A DNA stretch of 64,000 bases from Marivirga lumbricoides. Its GTDB lineage: Bacteria > Bacteroidota > Bacteroidia > Cytophagales > Cyclobacteriaceae. The notes below the pieces were generated by a model, which made no database searches, was not told where the DNA came from, and was given only the letters and a program-made list of their open reading frames with translations. Positions 52,618-60,698 of this stretch are shown one piece after another. The translations under genes and the position numbers were made by a program. Position 1 is the stretch's first letter; each line of letters begins with the position of its first letter. The stretch lies in NCBI RefSeq assembly GCF_014636295.1, contig NZ_BMEC01000002.1, forward strand, positions 186,001-250,000, in the 5' to 3' direction.

Positions 52618-52860
52618 GCAAATTACACCCAACGATTAGCTAATGATATAAAAGTTGTCACTATACCTTTTATAGATTCATTTTAAACAAACGCTTGTAA
52701 ACACTTACAAACAGCTTGCTGTCGTTTGTTTTATTCACAGCACTTAAGTAGCTTCTCCTTCAATCAAATCCTAAGATTTCATTTAAAAGCAATGAAAAAT
52801 GCCTAAAGGTAGGTAGTGGGATTGAGAGATAATCTGTAAATGAAAAGAAGGCAGTGGCTT
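52618..52860. repeat. Dispersed spacer repeat A, diverged copy
   Basis: Shows AAACGCTTGTAAACAC, AGCTTGCTGTCGTTTG, AATCCTAAGATTTCAT, TTAAAAGCAATGAAAAATGC, GTAGGTAGTGGGATTGAG and TGTAAATGAAAAGAAGGCAG in repeat A order. The hairpin is reduced. It directly precedes the 3' end of the gene at 52863. Confidence 0.7.
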
Positions 52861-52862
52861 TT

Positions 52863-53633
52863 TCATTTATAGCCTTCGTAAGGACTATCGAACGTTATCC
52901 AATTAGTCCACTTTTCATCAGAGTTTCCAGAAGAACCCATCAAGCTAAATCGGATTTTATATTGACTATTTTCTTCAAAATCAAAAGCACCTGAACACAT
53001 TCCGTGTCCCACCTCCAATTTTCCGTCTTCACCCATAATCAGATAATAGGTGTTTTCTTCTTTAGTGTTGGTATTATAAAGTTCTGTTTTTATTAAAGAA
53101 TTTGACAAGCCATTTATCTTTAAGTCAAATATGACATAAATGGCCGGACCACAACCATACCAAATGATTGTCTTATCCACTAGTTTTGGCTCTTTTATCC
53201 ATTTTGGATTTTCTTCATCAAGCTTATCATTGACTTTCCATGAAATTGGCTCATATTCTTCTTTCTCTGAATTCCATTTTGTCCAAATTCTATTTTCCCA
53301 TTCATCAAGATTACTTATTTTAAGGGTGTAGGTTTTCCCTTTTGTCAGTTTGGACTTAGGCCTTACCAAAGCCTGCGTTATTGAAAACATCCCTTTACAT
53401 CTTTCAAGTACATCAAGTTCTATTCTCTGTTCTCCTGACTCTAGATAAATAAAGTAACTTATGTTAAGGGAGTCAATAATTCTTTGGCTTCTCGCATAGC
53501 CTTCAACTACGATTATACTATTCTGATTTAACTCTGTTGTTGTAGAGTAAACCCAAATCCCACCTGAAGAGCAATCTGCGAGAACTTCACCTAATATACA
53601 TAGGTTAAAAATTACAAGGAATAAGTATCTCAT
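52863..53633 (-). CDS. Exported hypothetical protein
   Basis: 256 residues from the Met at 53633 (MRYLFLVIFNLCILGEVLAD), preferred over 53660 for its signal peptide. The mature protein is beta-rich with several cysteines (ADCSSGG, LERCKGMF, WYGCGPAIYV, HGMCSGAF), probably disulphide-bonded in the periplasm. The end DEKWTNWITFDSPYEGYK suggests a compact domain. No family recognised. Flanked by repeat A copies on both sides. Confidence 0.6.
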   Translation of the reverse strand: MRYLFLVIFNLCILGEVLADCSSGGIWVYSTTTELNQNSIIVVEGYARSQRIIDSLNISYFIYLESGEQRIELDVLERCKGMFSITQALVRPKSKLTKGKTYTLKISNLDEWENRIWTKWNSEKEEYEPISWKVNDKLDEENPKWIKEPKLVDKTIIWYGCGPAIYVIFDLKINGLSNSLIKTELYNTNTKEENTYYLIMGEDGKLEVGHGMCSGAFDFEENSQYKIRFSLMGSSGNSDEKWTNWITFDSPYEGYK

Positions 53634-53679
53634 AGTCTCTTTATTAAAAATGGTTAACAAATGCTTATTTCATGATTAT

Positions 53680-53790
53680 TATATTAAAGTAGCTTCTCCT
53701 TCAATCAAATCCTAAGATTTCATCCTAAAAGCAAGGAAAAATAAATGGAAGTAGGTGTTAGTTTCTTATCAAGTGATTAATCTTTCAGCT
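53680..53790. repeat. Dispersed spacer repeat A fragment
   Basis: AAGTAGCTTCTCCTTCAATC, AATCCTAAGATTTCATC, TAAAAGCAAGGAAAAATA and GGAAGTAGGTG match the middle of the copy at 52618-52860 nearly exactly, then diverge. Located between the genes at 52863 and 53873. Confidence 0.65.
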
Positions 53791-53872
53791 TGATTAATTA
53801 CATCATGACAATCTGCTCCGTAGAACTTACCGCAGCAGATTGTTATGATAAAGAATGCCTATTAGTTCATTT

Positions 53873-55456
53873 TCAATTTTTAACCGCCTTATTTACCACC
53901 CTCAAAAGCCTGCCATTTTCTTCATCCGTCAATAGGTAAAGCTGGTTATCCGGAGACACTACTGCTTTTCTGAGCCTCACCCTGTCATTAATAAATAGTT
54001 CTTCAGCAGCAACAACTTTCTTATTTTCTAATTTCAGGTGCCATAAGTTGCCTTTGCTTAAGCCGGGAACTATCACCTCCCCTTCCCATAACGGAAATTC
54101 TCTTCCGTTGTAAAAGGTGAGGCCCGTTGGTGCAATGGTATGCTCCCAAAAATGCACGGGATCTTTAAAAACTATATTTTCAGGCACTTGAGGAGTGTAA
54201 TCACTTGTTCTGTAGCCTCCGCTTGTTTTATAGGGCCATCCGTAATTGGCTCCTTTTTCAAGAATATTCAGTTCATCACCTTGGAAAGATCCATGATCAG
54301 TAAACCATAAATCGCCTGTTGAAGGGTGTAAAATAATCCCTTGTGTTGCTCTTATGCCTAAGGCAAATAATCCAGGGGCAGCATTCTTACCAAAATCAGG
54401 ATTATCGGCAGGCAGGGTGCCATCCGGATTGATTCTTATGATCTTCCCTCTTTTATCTGTAACATCCTGCGCTGTAGGCAAAGGCGGATTTAGGTGCTCA
54501 TAAAAATTTCTCTCCCCAGTGGCAATGTATAGTTTTTCATCTTTACCAAAAGCCATACCACCTCCGTAATGAAATAAACCATGGGAATAAGGTCCGGCTA
54601 CATACAATGTTTCCAGATTGTTTAGCTTATTTCCAGTCAGTTTCCCTCTTACTACCTTAAGAGCACTCTCTTTAGCTTCATTTTCAGCAGCATAAGAAAT
54701 ATACAAATAGGAATTTCGCTGAAAGTCAGGATCAAGTAGCACCTGAAACCAGCCGGCATTAAAGCGATGCATTTGCCCTTGAGCATGAGCCGGAAATACG
54801 CCATTTGGATGTTTTACTGTATCAATTTTAATTGGACCAGCTACATCTTTAGGCAAGCCTGAGATGCCGGATTTTAAGCCGGATTGGAGATTGACCTTTA
54901 CAATACTGCCATCTTTTTCAGCAATAATTGCTTCTTCAGCAGATAAAAAAGCGATGCTCCAGGGCCGTTTTAGGCCTTCAACCACTGCTTCCTTTGCCGG
55001 ATTTGCCACCATTTCAGCAGGGCTTTTAGGAAGTGGTGCAGCTGAAGTACATTTAGAGACAATTTTCCATTCTCCCAGTATCTTCTTCAAAAGTAAAAGA
55101 TCATTGTACCTGTTCCCAAAGTATGGAATATCTATCTGCAACTGGGCAAAAGCCACATCCTCCACAATATGGATATCAACTATTTTATTAATCCTGTTAT
55201 TGTAAGTACCCGGAACACGTTTATCATACAAAGAAGCGTATTGCTTAGAAGTCATATAAAAGGCTGAATCTGTCCCATTATATAAAAACATTCGTGTATC
55301 CGGAAAAAATGCGGCATTGATAGAATCCGGATAATTGTAAGTAGTACCTACAATAAATTTCTGAATGGTTTGAGTGATCTGCTCGTGGTCAGTTTGTGCG
55401 AAGACTGAGCTTGTTAAAAAGAGCCAAAACAAGGCTGTGATTTTGAAAGTTTGCAT
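53873..55456 (-). CDS. NTF2-like/PQQ glucose dehydrogenase-like fusion, exported
   Basis: 527 residues from the Met at 55456 (MQTFKITALFWLFLTSSVFAQ), chosen over 55537 for its signal peptide. After it, HEQITQTIQKFIVGTTYNYP through LLLLKKILGEWKIVSKCTSA forms a ~120-residue NTF2/SnoaL-like domain. From about residue 150, VEGLKRPWSIAFLSAEEAII, FHYGGGMAFGKDEKLYIATG, RINPDGTLPADNPDFGKNAA, GIRATQGIILHPSTGDLWFT, DHGSFQGDELNILEKGANYG and WEHTIAPTGLTFYNG match the soluble aldose sugar dehydrogenase (GSDH/HHIP) six-bladed propeller. Such enzymes oxidise sugars with PQQ. The fused NTF2-like part is uncommon. Adjacent to a membrane AraC regulator at 55549. Confidence 0.85.
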   Translation of the reverse strand: MQTFKITALFWLFLTSSVFAQTDHEQITQTIQKFIVGTTYNYPDSINAAFFPDTRMFLYNGTDSAFYMTSKQYASLYDKRVPGTYNNRINKIVDIHIVEDVAFAQLQIDIPYFGNRYNDLLLLKKILGEWKIVSKCTSAAPLPKSPAEMVANPAKEAVVEGLKRPWSIAFLSAEEAIIAEKDGSIVKVNLQSGLKSGISGLPKDVAGPIKIDTVKHPNGVFPAHAQGQMHRFNAGWFQVLLDPDFQRNSYLYISYAAENEAKESALKVVRGKLTGNKLNNLETLYVAGPYSHGLFHYGGGMAFGKDEKLYIATGERNFYEHLNPPLPTAQDVTDKRGKIIRINPDGTLPADNPDFGKNAAPGLFALGIRATQGIILHPSTGDLWFTDHGSFQGDELNILEKGANYGWPYKTSGGYRTSDYTPQVPENIVFKDPVHFWEHTIAPTGLTFYNGREFPLWEGEVIVPGLSKGNLWHLKLENKKVVAAEELFINDRVRLRKAVVSPDNQLYLLTDEENGRLLRVVNKAVKN

Positions 55457-55548
55457 GTGTATTATTTTTTCACAATCATACAGCAATACAAAATATAATG
55501 GGAAAAATAGGCATTCAGAGTTCTTCGGAATGATCAAACAGAAGGAAA

Positions 55549-56574
55549 TTAGGCCAAAGAAGCCTTTTTAAGCTCCCTTCTATACTCTGCGGGGGTGCAG
55601 TTTTCTATTTTTTTGAAGGCTTCATAAAATGCAGAATTAGACCTGAATCCAGATTCGGACCCCACACCTTCCATGGATAGCTCCGGACGAAGCGCTATCA
55701 ATTTTTTGGCTTCATTGATTCTGTACTCTCTCAGAAACTGAGTAAAACCATGGGTATAATGCTTGTTCAACAATTGGGAAAGTGTTTGCCTGTTAATAGA
55801 AAGCGCCATCGCCAGATCCTCTAATTTCAAATCAGATCTCATATAAGGCCTGGTAGTTTGCATATGATGAAGCAAGCGCTCCAACAGTTGATCTTCATCT
55901 TTCAGTTCTCTGTTTTTCATCTGAACTGTAAAATTACCTGATGAAAGTAAAATGCTCCCAATAATATAATAAAGGACCAAGGAAAAAATGATAGCTCCCC
56001 AGATATAGGTAAATACTCCAAATAAGGCTATTTGGTAAGTTATAGTAATGCTAAGAATAGCAATGGTTATAACTGTAAGGTAATGCTGCTCCCTGGACAT
56101 CCCTTTGATGGAAAAACCTGACTGCCTGAGCACCTTTATATATTGAGCAATTCCTAAAAGCATACAAACTGACCAAACAGCATAAATACCAAAAACAATA
56201 TAACCATTCCAGATGGCAGGAAACTGCCTATAAGCAAAGATAAATCCAATGCTAACTATAGCAACCAATAATGAGAGCAGAAATATACGATCTTTCCTTT
56301 CCGTCCTTTTCTGCTTCAACCTAACACTTTTTACAAACAGATAGTAAAAGGGGCCGATAAGCAGGCAGGCGGAAAGGCCTATCTGTAGAATTAGTAAATC
56401 CACATTTTCAGTAAAAACATAAAGTACTGACTTGCCAATTCTTATGCTTAATGCCAACAGAAGACCTCCTAAATAAAGATCCGGCACCTTTCTTTTAGGT
56501 TTCAGCAAACGATAGGCGCCAATGAGCAAACCGTTGACTACACCAAAACAAGTAAGAGTAAATAATAGCGACAT
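55549..56574 (-). CDS. AraC family regulator with N-terminal membrane domain
   Basis: 341 residues. About seven hydrophobic helices fill residues 1-215 (MSLLFTLTCFGVVNGLLIGA; LLILQIGLSACLLIGPFYYL; IFLLSLLVAIVSIGFIFAY; IYAVWSVCMLLGIAQYI; LTVITIAILSITITYQIALF; IWGAIIFSLVLYYIIGSILL). The C-terminal HTH is LEDLAMALSINRQTLSQLLN, EGVGSESGFRSNSAFYEAFK, PAEYRREL. Such membrane-anchored AraC proteins are common in Bacteroidota and sense envelope or membrane signals. Probably regulates the sugar-dehydrogenase gene 93 bp downstream. Confidence 0.9.
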   Translation of the reverse strand: MSLLFTLTCFGVVNGLLIGAYRLLKPKRKVPDLYLGGLLLALSIRIGKSVLYVFTENVDLLILQIGLSACLLIGPFYYLFVKSVRLKQKRTERKDRIFLLSLLVAIVSIGFIFAYRQFPAIWNGYIVFGIYAVWSVCMLLGIAQYIKVLRQSGFSIKGMSREQHYLTVITIAILSITITYQIALFGVFTYIWGAIIFSLVLYYIIGSILLSSGNFTVQMKNRELKDEDQLLERLLHHMQTTRPYMRSDLKLEDLAMALSINRQTLSQLLNKHYTHGFTQFLREYRINEAKKLIALRPELSMEGVGSESGFRSNSAFYEAFKKIENCTPAEYRRELKKASLA

Positions 56575-56666
56575 AGTAATAAAGTAGTGTCAAATAATTT
56601 TGTAGCCAGCCCTCCGTGCAACATATGGAATAACCTAACTATTTGGATTAAGTGCTCATAGCAATT

Positions 56667-57113
56667 TTATGAGGGTATAAGCTCAGTAATGTCTCTCCTC
56701 ATGTATACAGAACTTGAAGGACACAATTCCGAAAACTCTTTGGAACGGGAAATTGCTATCGGTGCACTTAATCTTTCCACTCTCAAAAACCCTTTTTTCT
56801 CAAAATACTCAGCTGCAGTGGTTGTCAGCAGATGTAAAGTTTTAATGCCTTCTTCCTTGCATTTATTAAGTAATTCGTGAAGCAATTCCGTCCCAATTCC
56901 TTTGCTTTTATATGAATCATCCACTGCAAATGAGCGTAAAAGTGCATCTGAACCATACTGCTCAATTCCTATACAGGCAATCAGCTGCTCCCTTGATTTT
57001 CTGGTAATAAATATCACCTGCGAGCTAAGGAGATCTTCATAAGGGAGCTTATTTTCTTTCAACAAGTTTGAAATCGATGCTAAGTCATCTTGCTTGATAG
57101 GCATTGTTTCCAT
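56667..57113 (-). CDS. arsN2: GNAT N-acetyltransferase, ArsN2-like
   Basis: 148 residues. The GNAT fold is shown by LRSFAVDDSYKSKGIGTELL (acetyl-CoA loop) and LHLLTTTAAEYFEKKGFLRVER. The tail APIAISRSKEFSELCPSSSVY, and especially EFSELCPSS, is characteristic of the arsenic-resistance N-acetyltransferase family ArsN2. No other ars gene is nearby. Acetylation of a small amine or arsenic-related compound is possible; the substrate is unproven. Confidence 0.8.
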   Translation of the reverse strand: METMPIKQDDLASISNLLKENKLPYEDLLSSQVIFITRKSREQLIACIGIEQYGSDALLRSFAVDDSYKSKGIGTELLHELLNKCKEEGIKTLHLLTTTAAEYFEKKGFLRVERLSAPIAISRSKEFSELCPSSSVYMRRDITELIPS

Positions 57114-57654
57114 AGGCTTTGAGGATGGATAATTATCAGGTGAAGTTAATAAAATTGCAAGAATTTTGCTGTTCTATTTTTAATATAATCTACCCTCATT
57201 TTTAATGAAACAGGAAGTAATTCCATAGCTGAATTTACATCACAAAAGAAAGGTTATTTTGCTCACCTAACCAGTTAGAGTAAAAAATGTGCTTCCCACT
57301 CTCCCCATTCCAAATAGAGACAAAGAGGGGTTTCACTACTAAATTGGGTGGGAAATTTTACTAAAAAAAAGACAAACAGTTACTTCAAACCTTGATTTAA
57401 CTATGGCTTCAATCAATAACCTAAATCAGCTTACTCAAATTTAAAGCCTTATCCAAAAACAAAAATTCCAGGATCAAAATGGTGAGCCTTCCCGGAACAA
57501 TGTATTGTCTGAAACCCACAAAAAGAAAATTAGCTAATGAAGGGATCTCCATACTTTAAAAAGCAGTTCATTATCTTTTGTCAATTCTCTAATAATTCCC
57601 TATTGAAAACGTATCTCGGCTATGGCGTATTAGCCATTGCTTTGCGTTCATTTT
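57114..57654. other. Gene-free spacer, 541 bp
   Basis: No gene recognised on either strand. TTCCCACTCTCCCC (about 57294) and GGGTGGGAA (about 57348) form a weak inverted pair. The right end (57620-57652) reads GGCTATGGCGTATTAGCCAT, a small palindrome next to the 3' end of the Vat-like gene. No match to repeat families A, B or D was seen. Confidence 0.5.
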
Positions 57655-58278
57655 TTATTCAATTATTTTTTCAATTTCGTTATCTGACAAGTTCCGAATA
57701 TTCTTCGTGATTTTTTCTACGTCCCAGTCCCACCATTTAAGTTCTAATAATTTTGCGATTTTGTTTTCAGAGAATCGTTTTTTAATTTCTGTTGCAGGAT
57801 TTCCTCCAACTATTGAATAGGGTTCAACATCTTTAATAACAGTTGAGTTTGTGGCAATAATTGCTCCATCTCCTATTGTTACTCCAGCCATAATAGTTGC
57901 GTTATACCCAATCCAGACATCGTTACCGATATTAATATCCCCTTTTTTCGTGTAACTCTTTCCAGCCATTGCATGTTCCCAACCTTTCCCAAAAATGGCA
58001 AAAGGATAAGTTGATAATGAATCAGTCAAATGGTTTGCCCCATTCATTATGAATTTAACATCAGAGGCAATCATACAAAACTTCCCAATTTTTAACTTAT
58101 CTCTTACAAAGTCAAAATGGTATTTTACATTCTTCTCAAAGTTCTCTACATTTTCAAAATCATCATAGTATGTATAGTCACCAATGATTATATTAGGGTT
58201 CTTCACTACATTTTTTAAGAAACAAAGTCTGTCGTAATTTTCTAGTGGGAACTTTGCGTCTTTATCTGGTCCTATCAT
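57655..58278 (-). CDS. Vat/CatB-type xenobiotic O-acetyltransferase
   Basis: 207 residues with the left-handed beta-helix acetyltransferase signature. The start MIGPDKDAKFPLENYDRLCF, IIIGDYTYYDD, KIGKFCMIASDVKFIMNGAN, INIGNDVWIGYNATIMAGV and PYSIVGGNPATEIKKRF are all present. The pattern is that of the XAT class containing streptogramin A (Vat) and chloramphenicol (CatB) acetyltransferases, and to my eye is nearest the Vat group. The catalytic His lies in FIMNGANH. Whether it confers resistance is unproven. Single gene in the accessory array. Confidence 0.85.
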   Translation of the reverse strand: MIGPDKDAKFPLENYDRLCFLKNVVKNPNIIIGDYTYYDDFENVENFEKNVKYHFDFVRDKLKIGKFCMIASDVKFIMNGANHLTDSLSTYPFAIFGKGWEHAMAGKSYTKKGDINIGNDVWIGYNATIMAGVTIGDGAIIATNSTVIKDVEPYSIVGGNPATEIKKRFSENKIAKLLELKWWDWDVEKITKNIRNLSDNEIEKIIE

Positions 58279-58458
58279 TCAGTTTTAGTTTTATTTGATC
58301 TATTGTAGGCTTAAATGAAGCAAAACAGCTTGGATAAAACCTGTTTGCTTTACGCTGGTTATGAAAAGTTAAACCTAGCAATTTATGCGGTATCCAACAA
58401 GGCAGTCTGTCAGATTAAAGTTATTTCCCAATACAACGATTCTAGTGGGTTGGTAAAA

Positions 58459-58720
58459 TAAGACAAGAACTTTTAGATGATTACCCAAAAAGGCAAGCTA
58501 ATCAAGACATAAAAAAACGACTTTCTGTGTGCTTTGTGATTACAGAGAGAGAGAAGATCCCATAGATAAAGTGAAAGGATATTATACTTTATCTAATACT
58601 AGCATATCTAGAGATTAATTCCTTCACAATTGCAAAAAAATTCCCAAAGCATTTGATAATATACCCACTACTATATTAGGTAGACTTGCAAGAGATAAGT
58701 CCTTAAGAGGCACAGGATAA
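58459..58720 (+). pseudogene. GNAT toxin (TacT-like) remnant
   Basis: The plus strand reads RQELLDDYPKRQANQDIKKR, LSVCFVITERE, then a one-base frameshift and DPIDKVKGYYTLSNTSISRD with a TAA. The same second frame goes on with FLHNCKKIPKAFDNIPTTIL and GRLARDKSLRGTG. This is the recognisable core of GNAT toxins paired with DUF1778-type antitoxins (RLxxxFVLTE, YYTLSNxSI, LLGRLARDKSxxGxG). No antitoxin gene or intact start remains. One of only two broken plus-strand genes in the accessory region. Confidence 0.8.
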
Positions 58721-58761
58721 GTTGAAAAATTATTGGTATAACAGGTGAGTGTCCCAACAAG

Positions 58762-59193
58762 TTAGTTTGTTCTGTAATGAAAAAAGAAACCGTGTCCTGC
58801 GTAATAGAAAATAAATTTTTGATCTTTTAAAAGTTGTTTGATACTATATGGTAATTCATTTTCAAATGCGCTTTTTGTAGCATCTTTGTCTAACCATATT
58901 GTGATATTGTCTTCGGGAATTTGAAATTCTTCACGAAGCATTTTTTTGAATTTCGTTGTATCGTTTCTAGGGTACTTAACTGGCATAATTCCTGCCGAAC
59001 CGTCATTAAAGCGATAATCTTCAATGGCAATAATCACCGCAAAATACCTAAAAGTACGCAGAAGGTTTAGGTAAGGAATAAGGGTTTCAGGAAATCTTAG
59101 AGGAGAATATATGAATTGCACCTTGTAAAATAATATAGCTCCTGTATAATTTATTAGATTTGGAGTTATTTCTTGTCGACTTGTTAGCAGCAA
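58762..59193 (-). pseudogene. Caspase-like (peptidase C14) gene fragment
   Basis: From about residue 50 on the frame is caspase-like: YFAVIIAIEDYRFNDGSAGI, KYPRNDTTKFKKMLREEFQI, PEDNITIWLDKDATKSAFEN, and KFIFYYAGHGFFFH with the catalytic His. It ends right after this motif, before the catalytic Cys strand. The first ~49 codons (MLLTSRQEITPN... to LLRTFR) are not caspase and begin to match spacer repeat A exactly where homology stops (59041-59068). Both ends are therefore truncated; an active protease is unlikely. Confidence 0.75.
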
Positions 59194-59365
59194 TTGTTGA
59201 GGGTTAGCCTACAGGACCTATTAGGCAATCACACGAGAGTCAATGATATATACCTGAAAGTCAGTAACAAATGATTTACACTTGTGTAGTCTCATTTTAG
59301 ATTACATATAAACCCTAAGAATAAGGCTCTTGTCCGGGCAAAGGTAGCAGCTCCGGAATGTACAT

Positions 59366-60664
59366 TTATACTATTTGAACTTGAATTGATACATCAATAC
59401 CATAAGGGAATTCCTTGAGTTTTTTTATTGAAGAGTCCTTCATAACTACAGGCCAGTTTTGATAACCCATAACGAATTTCGAATTATGACCATCAACCAA
59501 AAAACTAACCCCTCCTTCATAAAGCATAACCGGGTCCTCAAATTTGTCTAAATCTGAATATTGAGCCAGGAAATACGGTTGTACACTTTCTATGAATGTA
59601 TCTTGTTTAAACTTTTGTAAATAGCCTGCCTGAAAAACTAAAATGTCTCCCGTACCGTTTACGGGAATCGCATTCCCCACACCGTTAAAAGAAGTACTTG
59701 TACCAGCATCTGCTATAGTATTGGCCGCCAGATTACGTACATAATTGGGGCCAATATCATGGTTTATATAGGCTGTATAAAGCGTCCAAGAATGATTATT
59801 GGTAAGTGCCTGTTCATAATAAGCATCTATAGCAAATGATCTCGCTGCGTGGGTTAAAGTATCATTTAGTGCGGTAAGGCTTTGAGACGACTTGGTTTGG
59901 TTTGTAAACCCCGCACCTATGTTAAGAATATTTCTTGTCCCTTGATAGGTGCCGGCACTAAATGGGGCGTTAGGCTCATGCTCTCTAAACTGATACTTCA
60001 CATAAGCAGAAGTATATACTGCGTTTGGATTATAGGTTAGTTTAGCATCTTCTGATAGAGCGGTGCTACTCACCCTGTTCATAGGTTTTGACAATACTGC
60101 CCGATAATCAAACTTTCCTGCAATGCCGTGTGCAGCTACAGAGAATTTACGGTACAAATCATCTTGAAAATTAAGTAATGGCCCGGATGCAAAATTTACA
60201 TCGAGCCCTAAAGAATTAGACGAAGAAGGTGCCGCATACCTTGACAAGCCAGTCCAGGGGTTCTTTCCAGCTGTGATTATAATATGATCACTTAGCTTGT
60301 AGCTCATATAAAGCTCCAACAATATTGGGGACATATTGGGTGATTTTAAATTCATATTATTGTTGCCCAACAATAAAGCAAAATCTATTTTGTCTGAAGC
60401 TTTCCCTTTAAACCCTAAGCGATATCTTCTTACCGATATATCCCATACATTTTCTGCCGGGTTGTTATTGATTGTAGTGCCTGGGTTTAAATCACTATAA
60501 CGCAGCCAAAGCTGCCCGGAACCATTTATCGATAAGTTGGAGAGAATTTTTTCCCCTTTATTAAGCGTATTAGGCTGTGCTATCAAACTATGGATGCCCA
60601 ATAGGCAAATTATACCCGACACAGCAAGCCTTATTCTAAAACTTTTAGATGTTTTAAAAATCAT
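59366..60664 (-). CDS. Outer-membrane porin, OprP-like
   Basis: 432 residues with a signal peptide (about 1-30, ending SLIAQ). The body is alternating beta strands with aromatic girdles (ENVWDISVRRYRLGFKGKAS; DFALLLGNNNMNL; LYMSYKLSDHIIITAGKNPW). The C-terminus PYGIDVSIQVQIV resembles the terminal strand of phosphate-selective porin O/P family barrels. It ends 35 bp ahead of the transporter gene in the same operon (60699). It likely admits anions such as dicarboxylates or phosphate across the outer membrane to the DASS transporter. Confidence 0.8.
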   Translation of the reverse strand: MIFKTSKSFRIRLAVSGIICLLGIHSLIAQPNTLNKGEKILSNLSINGSGQLWLRYSDLNPGTTINNNPAENVWDISVRRYRLGFKGKASDKIDFALLLGNNNMNLKSPNMSPILLELYMSYKLSDHIIITAGKNPWTGLSRYAAPSSSNSLGLDVNFASGPLLNFQDDLYRKFSVAAHGIAGKFDYRAVLSKPMNRVSSTALSEDAKLTYNPNAVYTSAYVKYQFREHEPNAPFSAGTYQGTRNILNIGAGFTNQTKSSQSLTALNDTLTHAARSFAIDAYYEQALTNNHSWTLYTAYINHDIGPNYVRNLAANTIADAGTSTSFNGVGNAIPVNGTGDILVFQAGYLQKFKQDTFIESVQPYFLAQYSDLDKFEDPVMLYEGGVSFLVDGHNSKFVMGYQNWPVVMKDSSIKKLKEFPYGIDVSIQVQIV

Positions 60665-60698
60665 AATTTTACAGTTTTAAGAAATTAAAATTGGGAGC

